DNA of 64,000 nucleotides from Bacteroidales bacterium UBA5536 (GTDB lineage: Bacteria; Bacteroidota; Bacteroidia; Bacteroidales; F082), in NCBI GenBank assembly GCA_002426795.1, contig DINQ01000010.1, forward strand, positions 186,001 through 250,000, given 5' to 3'. Within the stretch, counting starts at the first letter, position 1; each line of letters opens with the position of its first letter. The position numbers and the translations under genes are program-made. The notes under the pieces were generated by a model that did no database searches, was not told the DNA's origin, and was given only the letters and a program-made list of their open reading frames with translations. This document shows, one piece after another, positions 53,057-61,847 of the stretch.

Positions 53057-55522
53057 ATGAGAAAATTTACATTTTCAATGATTACGCTGTTAGCTTTCGT
53101 ATTGGCATATTCGAGTGTCAATGCGCAAGCAACCCGTGGCATGGTTTACGAAGATGACTTCGAAAGTTATGCTGTAGGCGATTACATGGCCGAAGCAAAT
53201 CCTGATTTCTGGACAACATGGTCTGGTCTTCCAGGTTCAGCGGAAGATGCGCAGGTTTCTGATGAAGAAGCACATTCAGGAGTCCAATCCGTTAAAGTAG
53301 ATGGGACCACTGACCTTTTGTTGCTTTTGGGTAACAAAACAAGCGGTTCATACTGGGTTAGCTGGGATTATTTTGTACCAACAGGCTTTGGTGCTTATTA
53401 TAATTTCCAGAAATACGAAGCTCCTGGTACTGAGTTTGCTTTTGAAGTTTATTTTCAGGAAAACGGTACAGGTTTCATGAACGCTGGCGGCGACAATGCT
53501 GTTACTTTCAACTACACCACCGGAACATGGTTTACCATCGAAAACTATATCGACCTTGCCAATGACTGGGCACAGGTATATTTTGATGGTGAATTAGTTT
53601 ACGAATGGCAATACAGCCTTACCGCACAAGGCGCTGCTGGCATTTTACAATTGGGTGGTATCGACTTTTTCGCCGGCGTGGTTTCTGGATCAGGCGAAAC
53701 TCCACTTTACTATTTCGATGATCTCAGTTATGAGTCAGAAGACGTTGTAGAAACAATCTACACTGACGACTTTGAATCGTACACATTGGGCGACTATGTG
53801 GCTGAATCAAATCCTGATTTCTGGACAACCTGGAGCAATCTCCCTGGCTCTTCAGAAGACGCACTCATCGTTGACGAACAATCATCCAGTCCCGTTCAGT
53901 CAGTTAAGGTTGATGGAACAACTGACCTCGTTTTGAAACTTGGCAATAAAACTTCTGGTAAATATGTAGTTGATTGGATGATGTATATTCCTGATGGTTT
54001 TGGTGCTTACTACAACTTCCAACATTTTGAAGCTCCGGGCGTCGAATTTGCGGTTGAGGTATATTTCAAAGTTGATGGAACTGGTTTCATGCATGCTGGT
54101 GGACAAAATACAGCCACATTCAGTTTCACGCACGACACTTGGTTCCCTGTTTCTACTATTGTTGACCTTGACAATGATTGGGTACAAACTTTCTATGATG
54201 ATGTACTCATTTACGAATGGCAGTGGAGTCTTCAGTCTGACGGAACAGCTGGTACAAACCAACTGGGTGGTGTCGACTTTTATGCTGGTGCTGATGGTAC
54301 AGAAACCCCAACATATTTCTTTGACGACGTAAACTACGTTGCACTTGTTCCAGGAGCCCAGGATCCAACCATCGATATCAATGCTGCCCAAATCCTGACC
54401 TCTATCGAGCAGGGTGAAACCACAGAAATAACTCGTTCTATTGGTAATACAGGCGAATCAACACTTGTTTATGACATTGTTACTTCATACAACGAACCTG
54501 CCAAAGCACCTTTCCAATCGAACACTCCGGTAGGAACAAAAGGAAGCAAAGCAGTTCGCAATCCAAATCATGTTGTAGGTGAAGCTCATCCGGCAAACCG
54601 TGATGCAACTTTAAATTACGACGGCGAAAATGCAAGCTCTATTCAGTTGACAAACCCAAATCAATGGCGCGTTGCTGCTCATTTCCCGGCAAGCATGGTT
54701 GAACAATATAACGGCATGTATTTGACAGCTGTGGATGTTTGGATCAACAACCCAGCCAATGATCAGAAAATTCAGATCTATGATATGGGATCTATCAATC
54801 TTCCAGGACCAGGGGAATTGATTTATGAACAGCAATTCTTCCCAAATCCAGGTAGCTGGAATACAATTGTTTTGGTTGATCCTGTTTATGTTTCAGGCCG
54901 CGATATTTGGGTAGGATATTGGATGGATTCAGCTGGCGAAGTTGCAACTCCAGGCGTTGATGCAGGTCCGGCGAATCCTGAAGGCGACTGGCTCGCAATC
55001 GGACCCGGCTGGCAACACCTGTCCAGCAATCCTGATCTGAACGCCAACTGGAACATCCGTGCTCAGCTCACTGGCGAGGGCGGACCTGTTTGGTTGTCTG
55101 TTAGCCCAATGGAAGGATCATTGGAAGCTGGTGATTCAGAAGATATGACAATCACCATCGATGCCAATGGTTTGGAAGCACAAACATTGTACAAAGCTAA
55201 AATGCATGTTCGCAGTAATGACCCAACTAATGAGCAGATCGACATCAGTGTATGGATCACTGTGATGGTGGGTTTGAACGAACAAGGCGAGCAAAATTAC
55301 GTTTCTGTTTATCCAAATCCGGTTAATGACCTGCTCTACCTGAAAGGCAATACTGAGATTACCAATGTGACAATCAGCAATAGCATCGGACAGGTTGTTT
55401 ATAATGGCGCTGTTGGACAAAATGAAACCCGTATCGACATCAGTGCATTTGAAGCTGGTATGTATGTTTTGACCATCCAGACACCTACCGGAACTGCCAC
55501 CCAAAAAGTGATGATTCAATAA
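53057..55522 (+). CDS. Secreted multidomain protein with duplicated domain and type IX sorting signal
   Basis: An 821-residue exported protein. A signal peptide (MRKFTFSMITLLAFVLAYSSVNAQ) precedes two tandem copies of a roughly 195-residue beta-rich domain at 31-226 and 235-428. Both copies share DDFESY, NPDFWTTWS, VQSVKVDGTTDL, LGNKTSG and FGAYYNFQ, and look lectin/glucanase-like. A HYDIN/ASPM-like Ig domain (about 436-480), a middle region and a BACON-like Ig segment (about 675-740, VWLSVSPMEGSLEAGDSED) follow. Residues 751-821 are a type A C-terminal sorting domain (VYPNPVNDLLYLKG ... GMYVLTIQT ... QKVMIQ), so the protein is secreted or surface-anchored by the type IX system. No catalytic motif was seen. 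It is probably an adhesin or carbohydrate-binding protein. Confidence 0.88.
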   Translation: MRKFTFSMITLLAFVLAYSSVNAQATRGMVYEDDFESYAVGDYMAEANPDFWTTWSGLPGSAEDAQVSDEEAHSGVQSVKVDGTTDLLLLLGNKTSGSYWVSWDYFVPTGFGAYYNFQKYEAPGTEFAFEVYFQENGTGFMNAGGDNAVTFNYTTGTWFTIENYIDLANDWAQVYFDGELVYEWQYSLTAQGAAGILQLGGIDFFAGVVSGSGETPLYYFDDLSYESEDVVETIYTDDFESYTLGDYVAESNPDFWTTWSNLPGSSEDALIVDEQSSSPVQSVKVDGTTDLVLKLGNKTSGKYVVDWMMYIPDGFGAYYNFQHFEAPGVEFAVEVYFKVDGTGFMHAGGQNTATFSFTHDTWFPVSTIVDLDNDWVQTFYDDVLIYEWQWSLQSDGTAGTNQLGGVDFYAGADGTETPTYFFDDVNYVALVPGAQDPTIDINAAQILTSIEQGETTEITRSIGNTGESTLVYDIVTSYNEPAKAPFQSNTPVGTKGSKAVRNPNHVVGEAHPANRDATLNYDGENASSIQLTNPNQWRVAAHFPASMVEQYNGMYLTAVDVWINNPANDQKIQIYDMGSINLPGPGELIYEQQFFPNPGSWNTIVLVDPVYVSGRDIWVGYWMDSAGEVATPGVDAGPANPEGDWLAIGPGWQHLSSNPDLNANWNIRAQLTGEGGPVWLSVSPMEGSLEAGDSEDMTITIDANGLEAQTLYKAKMHVRSNDPTNEQIDISVWITVMVGLNEQGEQNYVSVYPNPVNDLLYLKGNTEITNVTISNSIGQVVYNGAVGQNETRIDISAFEAGMYVLTIQTPTGTATQKVMIQ
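53147..54340 (+). repeat. Tandem duplication of a ~195-residue domain within the type IX secreted protein
   Basis: Copy 1 spans about 53147-53734 and copy 2 about 53759-54340. The protein copies align with almost no gaps and with identical blocks (NPDFWTTWS, VKVDGTTDL, FGAYYNFQ, QLGG). The DNA copies have diverged mainly at third codon positions, so the duplication is not recent. Confidence 0.85.
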
Positions 55523-55542
55523 TCAAATTTTTGATTCTTATA

Positions 55543-55572
55543 AAAAGGGCTTTCGAAAGAGAGCCCTTTTTT
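55543..55572 (+). terminator. Terminator of the type IX secreted protein gene
   Basis: AAAAGGGCT and AGCCCTTTT form a 9-bp stem with a 10-base loop and a T run, starting 21 bases after the stop. Confidence 0.85.
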
Positions 55573-55600
55573 ATTTCTTTGCGAACCAAAACTCAGTCCA

Positions 55601-56128
55601 ATGACTTACCTGAAGTCGAATCTCTTATTTGAACAATTGCACACAGAGCAAATCTATCAACATCTGCCACGTCCAATTGTAATTGCTGATGCATTGACCA
55701 ATGCTGAGAATATGGGCTCGCTGATTCGCCTGGCTGATAATTTGGGTGCGAAAAGGCTTTATTTTCTGGGAGAACAGCCATCACGTCATGTGATGAAACT
55801 GCGCCGCGCAGCTGCCAGTAGCCGCGATAATATCGATTGGTCATTTACCCCAGAATTGAATTTGCGAGATTTATTGCCTGTTGATATGAAAATTGTGGCA
55901 CTAGAAACTGCCACCAATGCCACCAATATTTATGCGACACAATTACCCGAAAATGCTGCATTTGTTGTTGGTAACGAACGATATGGTATGCGTCCGGAGA
56001 TACTTGCACAGGCTGATATGGTTGTTTATATCCCCGTTCCCGGGCCAACCCGGTCGCTCAATGTGAGCCATGCTGCGGCAGTGTTGTTTTTCGAGTGGTT
56101 AAGGCAGATGCATCAACGCTTGGCCTGA
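55601..56128 (+). CDS. SpoU/TrmH family RNA 2'-O-methyltransferase
   Basis: A 175-residue SPOUT-class methyltransferase that methylates ribose 2'-OH in tRNA or rRNA with SAM. The three SpoU motifs are ALTNAENMGSLIRLADNLG (motif 1), FVVGNERYGMRPEIL (motif 2) and IPVPGPTRSLNVSHAAAVLFFE (region with the deep-knot motif 3). The length matches the minimal TrmH-type catalytic domain with no RNA-binding extension. The modified nucleotide is not determined. It follows the type IX gene terminator and has only a weak promoter resemblance upstream. Confidence 0.92.
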   Translation: MTYLKSNLLFEQLHTEQIYQHLPRPIVIADALTNAENMGSLIRLADNLGAKRLYFLGEQPSRHVMKLRRAAASSRDNIDWSFTPELNLRDLLPVDMKIVALETATNATNIYATQLPENAAFVVGNERYGMRPEILAQADMVVYIPVPGPTRSLNVSHAAAVLFFEWLRQMHQRLA

Positions 56129-56134
56129 AATCAC

Positions 56135-56142
56135 TACCTTTG
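56135..56142 (+). promoter_or_regulatory. Possible promoter -7 box (TACCTTTG) for the YjjG-like gene
   Basis: TACCTTTG directly after the methyltransferase stop. It would give a leader of about 118 nucleotides for the next gene. No spaced -33 was seen. Confidence 0.4.
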
Positions 56143-56265
56143 CCGACTCATAAAGTCAGCCAGAAATGAAACATCCATATTGGAAAAATGCCTATCTACT
56201 GTAAAGAAAGATTAATGGATTCCTGAAAGTTCTAGACTGACCAATGAAATCAAAATTATTTACGG

Positions 56266-56970
56266 ATGAATAAAAAATACCTGCATCTTTTCTTTGACCT
56301 CGACAGAACCCTTTGGGATTTTGATAAAAGTGCTTATCAAACCTTCTGTGATATGTATGAAAACCATGGGTTGAGTCAAAAAAATATTCCGGATGTTGAT
56401 GTGTTTTTCAAGACTTATAACCAGGTGAATGAATTGTTGTGGGACCAATACCGTGCAGGAACTCTCACAAAAGAAATTCTCCGCGATCTTCGGTTTCAGC
56501 AAACACTTATGAAATTTGGTGTCGATAATGCAAAACTGGCTGAAAGGCTGTCCGATTATTACCTTTATCATTCTCCAAGGAACGTGCATTTGTTTCCCCA
56601 GGCATCAGAAGTATTGGCTGTTTTGCAGAAAGAATATCAATTGCATATGATTACCAATGGTTTTGAGGAGGTTCAGCATATCAAACTCAGTACCTCAGGA
56701 CTCGGAAAATACTTCGAGACAATTGTCACTTCTGAAGAAGCTGGTGTAAAAAAGCCGGATCCTAAAATTTTTCATTTTGCGCTGAATAAGGCAGGAGCTA
56801 GTGCAGCTGACAGCCTCATGATTGGAGATGACCTGGAAGTTGATGTTTTGGGGGCAAAAGCAGTAGGAATTGACCAGGTTTATTTTAATCCTGAAAAGGC
56901 AAAGCACAACAGTCAACCCACCTACGAAATAGTGGCTTTAATTGAGTTGACTACAATGTTAAGCAATTAA
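56266..56970 (+). CDS. YjjG family HAD nucleotidase
   Basis: A 234-residue HAD phosphatase of the YjjG/noncanonical pyrimidine nucleotidase family, which dephosphorylates UMP/dUMP/dTMP and modified pyrimidine nucleotides. HAD motif I is FFDLDRTLWD (D11 nucleophile, D13), motif II HMITNGFE, motif III VKKPDPKIF and motif IV MIGDDLEVDVLGAKAVG. The cap domain lies between about 15 and 95 (LWDQYRAGTLTKEILRDL). It overlaps psd tail-to-tail by four bases. Substrate is by family. Confidence 0.92.
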   Translation: MNKKYLHLFFDLDRTLWDFDKSAYQTFCDMYENHGLSQKNIPDVDVFFKTYNQVNELLWDQYRAGTLTKEILRDLRFQQTLMKFGVDNAKLAERLSDYYLYHSPRNVHLFPQASEVLAVLQKEYQLHMITNGFEEVQHIKLSTSGLGKYFETIVTSEEAGVKKPDPKIFHFALNKAGASAADSLMIGDDLEVDVLGAKAVGIDQVYFNPEKAKHNSQPTYEIVALIELTTMLSN

Positions 56971-57629
56971 TTTTTTAGTCGCGCCAAAACAGTTTTTTTG
57001 CCGCTCACTTTATCACCCAAACTAACGACAATTTCTGCGTCGAGGGGAACGAAAAAGTCAACTCTGGATCCAAAGCGAATAATGCCAAATTCCTCGCCTC
57101 TAGTAGCCTTGTCACCCTTTTTTGCATAACTGATGATTCTGCGTGCCATCATTCCGGCAATTTGTCTAACTAAAACTTCTGTCCCCTTATCTGATTTAAC
57201 AACGATCGTGTTACGCTCGTTTTCGGTTGATGATTTTGGATGGTAGGCCACCAAAAACTTTCCTGGATGATATTTTGTGTAACTCACCATCCCTGCAATC
57301 GGAAACCAATTGACATGCACATTAAAAGGCGACATGAACACGGAAATCTGGATGCGTTTATCCTTGAAGTATTCTGTTTCTTCTACCTCTTCAATCGTGA
57401 CTACCTTTCCATCAGCAGAGGAAATAACAGCGTTTTGCTGATCAGTAGGTGATTTTCTTCTGGGAACCCTGAAAAAGCTGATGGTCCATATAAATATGCC
57501 AGTCAGAACAATAAACAAAAAGTAACGAATCACTTCATTGCCAATAAATGAGGCAATTAAAGCTGTTAAGCCAAAAGTGATGACTGCTGAAACAGCAATG
57601 ATTTTATATCCTTCTTTGTGAATATACAT
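56967..57629 (-). CDS. psd: Phosphatidylserine decarboxylase, short (archaeal-type) form
   Basis: A 220-residue proenzyme that makes phosphatidylethanolamine from phosphatidylserine. Two N-terminal membrane helices (about 12-30 and 33-50) are followed by the beta-rich decarboxylase domain. The self-cleavage site is G187-S188 in IRFGSRVDFFVP, where Ser becomes the pyruvoyl group of the alpha chain. Conserved FMSPFNVHVNWFPI and the metal-side AHP-like AYHPKSSTENER are present. The short form without long N-terminal extension is typical of Bacteroidota. The start is one base from the cdsA stop, so the genes form one operon for phospholipid head groups. Confidence 0.94.
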   Translation of the reverse strand: MYIHKEGYKIIAVSAVITFGLTALIASFIGNEVIRYFLFIVLTGIFIWTISFFRVPRRKSPTDQQNAVISSADGKVVTIEEVEETEYFKDKRIQISVFMSPFNVHVNWFPIAGMVSYTKYHPGKFLVAYHPKSSTENERNTIVVKSDKGTEVLVRQIAGMMARRIISYAKKGDKATRGEEFGIIRFGSRVDFFVPLDAEIVVSLGDKVSGKKTVLARLKN

Positions 57630-58451
57630 TTATCGGATGAGCATTAAGTAAATAAAAACGAAGGGAACAGCGTAAAACGTGGCGTCGAAACGGTCGAGGA
57701 TCCCGCCATGACCGGGTATTATCTTACCTGAATCTTTCACTCCTGCCTGTCGCTTGAGCATAGATTCTATCAGGTCGCCCAGACTACCAAAAACAACGAC
57801 AATTGTAGCAATAGCAATAGCATGATTCAGACTGACAATTTGAGTGAAATAGCTGTATAATACGGCGGCAGTTAATGTGAAAACCAAACCACCTATGCTT
57901 CCTTCCCAGCTTTTTTTGGGCGAGATACGCTCGAACAATCGGTGTTTACCAATTCGGATGCCAACCAGATAGGCAAATACATCATTCACCCAAACCATGA
58001 CTAAAATTGACAAAAGCAAATACGGGCCACCAATTTTTCCTGTCAATGTTTCATTAAACAACAAAATCATGATACCGGCAGGCACAGATACAAGGAAAAA
58101 AGAGGGCCAGTAAATACCAGCCAGTGCTGAAAAGTTGTATTTTTTACTGAACAAGGCATGCAAAAATGGCGATAACATGAGTAAAAGGTTGATAGCAATA
58201 TATTTGAAGGGAATCAACTCCAGTGCCACAAGCGTAATAATGAGGTACATGGTCACATTCATCAACACTACAAGCCCCGCATTCGTATTATCCATTTTTG
58301 GACTGAGTCTCAGCTGAATCATTTCAAGTGTACCAATGCTTACCACGGCTAACATAACTGCCGCAAATAGTTGTGCAGAAACCAAGATGCTACCGACAAT
58401 CAGCACTACGAATATAAGGCCATACAAAGTTCTCTTGAGGAGCTCACTCAT
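57630..58451 (-). CDS. cdsA: Phosphatidate cytidylyltransferase
   Basis: A 273-residue integral membrane enzyme that makes CDP-diacylglycerol from phosphatidic acid and CTP. About eight transmembrane helices are present. The signature is KKSWEGSIGGLVFT followed by GDLIESMLKRQAGVKDSGKIIPGHGGILDRFDA, with the metal-binding Asp residues. The ATG at 58451 (MSELLKRTLYG) is preferred to a TTG-type upstream start because it matches the usual N-terminus of the family. It is co-transcribed with psd, whose start is directly adjacent. Confidence 0.95.
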   Translation of the reverse strand: MSELLKRTLYGLIFVVLIVGSILVSAQLFAAVMLAVVSIGTLEMIQLRLSPKMDNTNAGLVVLMNVTMYLIITLVALELIPFKYIAINLLLMLSPFLHALFSKKYNFSALAGIYWPSFFLVSVPAGIMILLFNETLTGKIGGPYLLLSILVMVWVNDVFAYLVGIRIGKHRLFERISPKKSWEGSIGGLVFTLTAAVLYSYFTQIVSLNHAIAIATIVVVFGSLGDLIESMLKRQAGVKDSGKIIPGHGGILDRFDATFYAVPFVFIYLMLIR

Positions 58452-58558
58452 CCTTACTGAGTTGAATAAAATGCATATAGCAAAGACTAAGGGCAGCAAA
58501 CATACAAAAAAAAGCAACAAATAAAAATGATCGATAGCGACTAGGCAATCGATTAAGC

Positions 58559-59215
58559 TTATAAGTCATCAATCAGAAATACAATCAATTGCTGAGGCCC
58601 GTGTGCTCCCATCACCAGTGTTTTTTCAATATCTGCAGTACGACTGGGACCTGAAATTACAGTAAGTTGAGGTGGAAGTTGATTGTCATAGCCAGTTCGC
58701 AGGTCAATGATCGCACGTTTGATGCCAGGCACAACCTGCGAGGAATAGGCCATCACAAGGTGAATGTCCGGGAAAGCAAAGTTAGCACGCTTGCCTGATC
58801 TCTGGTCAGACACCAGCACACTGCCGCTGCGTGCTATCAATTTCTCACAATCAGTTATACCCACAACTGGATGATCGAGTTGCGTTTCATCTTCGCTGTA
58901 AGAAATACCCGTAGCTTGTAGTACAGATTGAACCTTTGGACTTGTTGTCCATAAATGAGTCCAATTTTTCTCCTGCATCAGGGCAGTAAGATAGTCCGCG
59001 AATTGCTTTTCATTTTCGCAATAGATGAACTGGCCTTTGTTTTTGATCAGTTCCTCAGCGAAAACCACTTCTAAACCCTCAGACTGGTCGATGGGTTGCA
59101 AAACATCCGATGTAAGATCGATATCAGGATAAGGTATTTCTGTTTTTTCCATCAACGCATTTCTGACTTTCGTCAAAATTTGTTCGCGTGATGTACTTTC
59201 TTTCATGCCACTCAT
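58559..59215 (-). CDS. LUD domain protein (LutC-like), orphan
   Basis: A 218-residue LUD-domain protein related to LutC of the lactate utilization LutABC complex. Typical motifs are VGITDCEKLIARSGSVLVSD, LVMAYSSQVVPGIKRAIID and the C-terminal VISGPSRTADIEKTLVMGAHGPQQLIVFLID. LutA and LutB are not next to it, so its partner is elsewhere or its role differs. It lies 28 bases after ftsH on the same strand and is probably co-transcribed. This ftsH-LUD-cdsA-psd order appears conserved in Bacteroidota by my recollection of the group, which hints at a link not yet explained. Confidence 0.87.
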   Translation of the reverse strand: MSGMKESTSREQILTKVRNALMEKTEIPYPDIDLTSDVLQPIDQSEGLEVVFAEELIKNKGQFIYCENEKQFADYLTALMQEKNWTHLWTTSPKVQSVLQATGISYSEDETQLDHPVVGITDCEKLIARSGSVLVSDQRSGKRANFAFPDIHLVMAYSSQVVPGIKRAIIDLRTGYDNQLPPQLTVISGPSRTADIEKTLVMGAHGPQQLIVFLIDDL

Positions 59216-59243
59216 ATCACATTTCTAGCTGTTCAAAGAATGA

Positions 59244-61322
59244 TTAAACTTCTTCTTTTGGTTCAACTGCAGGTTTACTCTTTGCAATTGGTTCAGTTTC
59301 GGCCTTTTCAGTTGATGTACCATCAGCTGCAACTGCGGTTTCGGTAGTCACTTCACCAGTAGTTTTTGCCTTGGGTCTTTGGGGCATTTCTTCTACAGGC
59401 CAAGGTCTCTTGCCAAAAATGAGTTCCAGATCTTCACCAAAAATCACTTCTTTCTCCAGTAATTTCTCAGCAAGTAGAGTCAATCCTTCTTTGTGTTCGC
59501 TCAAGATTTTGATTGCATTTTTGTAGGCACTTTCAACCAGATCGCTGATTTCATTGTCGATGATTTCGCTGGTTTTTTCGCTGAATGGCTTATTGAATGC
59601 ATATTCCTGCTGGCCTGTCGAGTCATAGAAACTGACATTCCCGATTTTCTTACTCAGACCATAGTAGGTAACCATTGCGTATGCCTGTTTGGTCACTTTT
59701 TCGAGGTCATTGAGCGCACCAGTTGAGATTTTTCCGAAAATCACCTGTTCAGCAGCACGGCCTCCCAATGCAGCAGTCATTTCATCGAACATTTGCTCAT
59801 AGGTAGTGATTTGCCTTTCTTCGGGCAAATACCAGGCTGCGCCCAAAGATTTTCCACGAGGAATAATTGTCACCTTGACCAGTGGATGAGCATAACGGCT
59901 TAGCCAGCTTACTGCAGCATGGCCAGCTTCGTGGAATGCAACAACTTTTTTCTCAGAAGGAGAAATGATTTTATTCTTTTTCTCTAAACCACCAATGATT
60001 CGGTCAATTGCATCCATAAAATCCTGTTTGCCAATCGATTCTTTGGTGCCACTTCTTGCGGCAATAAGTGCAGCTTCGTTGCATACATTAGCTATGTCTG
60101 CACCTGAAAATCCTGGTGTTTGCTTGGCAAGGAAATCTTTATCGACACTCGGGTCAAGCTTCAAGGGGCGCATATGCACCTCAAAGATCTCTTTTCGGCC
60201 TTCAAGATCGGGTAATTCAACATAGATTTGTCTGTCGAAACGGCCAGCGCGCATAAGAGCTCTGTCGAGAATATCAGCCCTGTTGGTTGCAGCAAGGACA
60301 ATAACCCCCGAATTGGTGCCAAAACCGTCCATTTCAGTGAGCAGCTGATTCAGTGTGTTTTCGCGTTCGTCATTTGCTCCTGTAGCGGGATTTTTGCCAC
60401 GGGCACGTCCAATCGCATCTACCTCATCAATAAAAATAATACAAGGTGATTTTTCTTTGGCCTGCTTGAAAAGATCTCGTACGCGCGAAGCGCCAACACC
60501 TACAAACATTTCAACAAAGTCGGAGCCAGAAATGCTGAAAAACGGCACATGTGCTTCTCCGGCAACAGATTTAGCCAAGAGGGTTTTCCCCGTTCCGGGA
60601 GGGCCAACCAAGAGTACCCCCTTCGGAATTTTACCCCCTAATTTGGTGTATTTATCTGGTTGACGCAAAAAGTCGACAATCTCCATGATTTCAACTTTGG
60701 CTTCTTCAAGACCAGCAACATCTTTAAAAGTCACATTTACATTGGTGTTTTTATCAAAAAGCTGGGCCTTCGATTTGCCAATGTTAAAGATTTGTCCGCC
60801 TGCACCACCGCCTCCACGACTCATCATGCGCATGATGAAAAACCAGACGCCAATCAATAGCGCAATAGGAAGTATCCAACCCAATATCTCGCCACCCCAG
60901 TTCCGACGGTTGACGTTGTTGATGTAGATAGGTTTATCATTGCCTTCCTGGGCAGTCCTGATGTCCTGCTCAAAACCCTCAACCGAACCAATAGTAAAGG
61001 TATAGTCGGGGTTTGCAGCACCCATGTTTTCGGTAAGCGAATTACCGGTTTCTTTTGGAAAATATTTTTTTCTGGCATCGGGAGTTAAATAGATTTCTGC
61101 TGACTCACGATTTACCAGATCAATTTTTTCTATTTCCTTGTCTTTCAACATGCGCAGTAAATCGCCTTTGTTGATCGATTCTGAACCCGTATCCCAGCTC
61201 AGCAATTGTAATCCGAAAAATACCACTGCGAGCAAGCCGTAAATCCAGTAAAAATTAAATTTCGGTTTGTTTTCGTTTGGCTTTACGGCTTTTTTCCGGT
61301 TGTCAGTCTGTTCTTCTTTCAT
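59244..61322 (-). CDS. ftsH: ATP-dependent zinc metalloprotease FtsH
   Basis: A 692-residue membrane-anchored AAA+ protease for quality control of membrane and short-lived proteins. Transmembrane helix 1 lies about 25-42 and helix 2 about 147-165, with the periplasmic domain between. Walker A is GPPGTGKT (240-247), and Walker B is IIFIDEVDAIG (about 295-305). The second region of homology contains ATNRADILDRALMRAGRFDRQ, and the zinc site is HEAGH at 464-468. A C-terminal low-complexity tail (Thr/Glu/Ala/Lys) follows the proteolytic domain. It is 33 bases after rsfS and 28 before the LUD gene, one minus-strand unit. Confidence 0.98.
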   Translation of the reverse strand: MKEEQTDNRKKAVKPNENKPKFNFYWIYGLLAVVFFGLQLLSWDTGSESINKGDLLRMLKDKEIEKIDLVNRESAEIYLTPDARKKYFPKETGNSLTENMGAANPDYTFTIGSVEGFEQDIRTAQEGNDKPIYINNVNRRNWGGEILGWILPIALLIGVWFFIMRMMSRGGGGAGGQIFNIGKSKAQLFDKNTNVNVTFKDVAGLEEAKVEIMEIVDFLRQPDKYTKLGGKIPKGVLLVGPPGTGKTLLAKSVAGEAHVPFFSISGSDFVEMFVGVGASRVRDLFKQAKEKSPCIIFIDEVDAIGRARGKNPATGANDERENTLNQLLTEMDGFGTNSGVIVLAATNRADILDRALMRAGRFDRQIYVELPDLEGRKEIFEVHMRPLKLDPSVDKDFLAKQTPGFSGADIANVCNEAALIAARSGTKESIGKQDFMDAIDRIIGGLEKKNKIISPSEKKVVAFHEAGHAAVSWLSRYAHPLVKVTIIPRGKSLGAAWYLPEERQITTYEQMFDEMTAALGGRAAEQVIFGKISTGALNDLEKVTKQAYAMVTYYGLSKKIGNVSFYDSTGQQEYAFNKPFSEKTSEIIDNEISDLVESAYKNAIKILSEHKEGLTLLAEKLLEKEVIFGEDLELIFGKRPWPVEEMPQRPKAKTTGEVTTETAVAADGTSTEKAETEPIAKSKPAVEPKEEV

Positions 61323-61355
61323 TATATTAATGTGGGTAAAAGAAAATTCATTAGG

Positions 61356-61739
61356 TTATTTGCCATCAGAGTCGTCATATGTAAGTGATTCTGCATCAGC
61401 CCATAAGTCTTCGAGTTGATAAAAAGAACGGGTAGAATCGAGAAAAACATGAACGACTACATCCACATAGTCTATCAAAATCCATTCCGAATTTTCAAAC
61501 CCCTCTTTGTTGTAAGCTGAAGCGCCACATTCCTTTTTTACGTTTTCAAGTATTTTGTCGGCAATGGCATCGACCTGTGTTTTTGAAGTTCCATGGCAAA
61601 TCACAAAATAATCCGTGACTGCCGTGTGAATCTTCTTCATATTGAGCGAAACAATATCTCTTCCTTTTCCATCCTGCATCGATTTCACTACACTCGACAG
61701 GATTTCTTCTGCATTATCTGACAGATGTCTGACTCTCAT
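61356..61739 (-). CDS. rsfS: Ribosomal silencing factor RsfS
   Basis: A 127-residue RsfS/Iojap-family protein that binds ribosomal protein L14 and blocks subunit joining during starvation. Family motifs are DIVSLNMKKIHTAVTDYFVICHG and the C-terminal WILIDYVDVVVHVFLD. The start at 61739 is supported by the TAATTTTG box 23 bases upstream. It is the first gene of the rsfS-ftsH-LUD unit and is divergent from birA. Confidence 0.95.
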   Translation of the reverse strand: MRVRHLSDNAEEILSSVVKSMQDGKGRDIVSLNMKKIHTAVTDYFVICHGTSKTQVDAIADKILENVKKECGASAYNKEGFENSEWILIDYVDVVVHVFLDSTRSFYQLEDLWADAESLTYDDSDGK

Positions 61740-61761
61740 ATTTACCTTTTTAATGAAACAA

Positions 61762-61769
61762 CAAAATTA
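61762..61769 (-). promoter_or_regulatory. rsfS-ftsH promoter -7 box (TAATTTTG)
   Basis: TAATTTTG on the minus strand fits TAnnTTTG, 22 bases before the rsfS ATG. Confidence 0.6.
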
Positions 61770-61827
61770 GGCTTTTTTAGTTTAAGGACACGAGTAGCTT
61801 TTTTATCTGCTCCCATCACGAATTTTA

Positions 61828-61835
61828 TACATTTG
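61828..61835 (+). promoter_or_regulatory. birA promoter -7 box (TACATTTG)
   Basis: TACATTTG fits TAnnTTTG and ends 12 bases before ATG 61848, giving a leader of only about 7 nucleotides. It excludes longer starts upstream. Confidence 0.55.
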
Positions 61836-61847
61836 CCTAAAAACAGC

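Noticed and set aside
53900..54391. A 163-codon minus-strand open frame
   Set aside because: It is antisense to the second copy of the duplicated domain of the type IX secreted protein.
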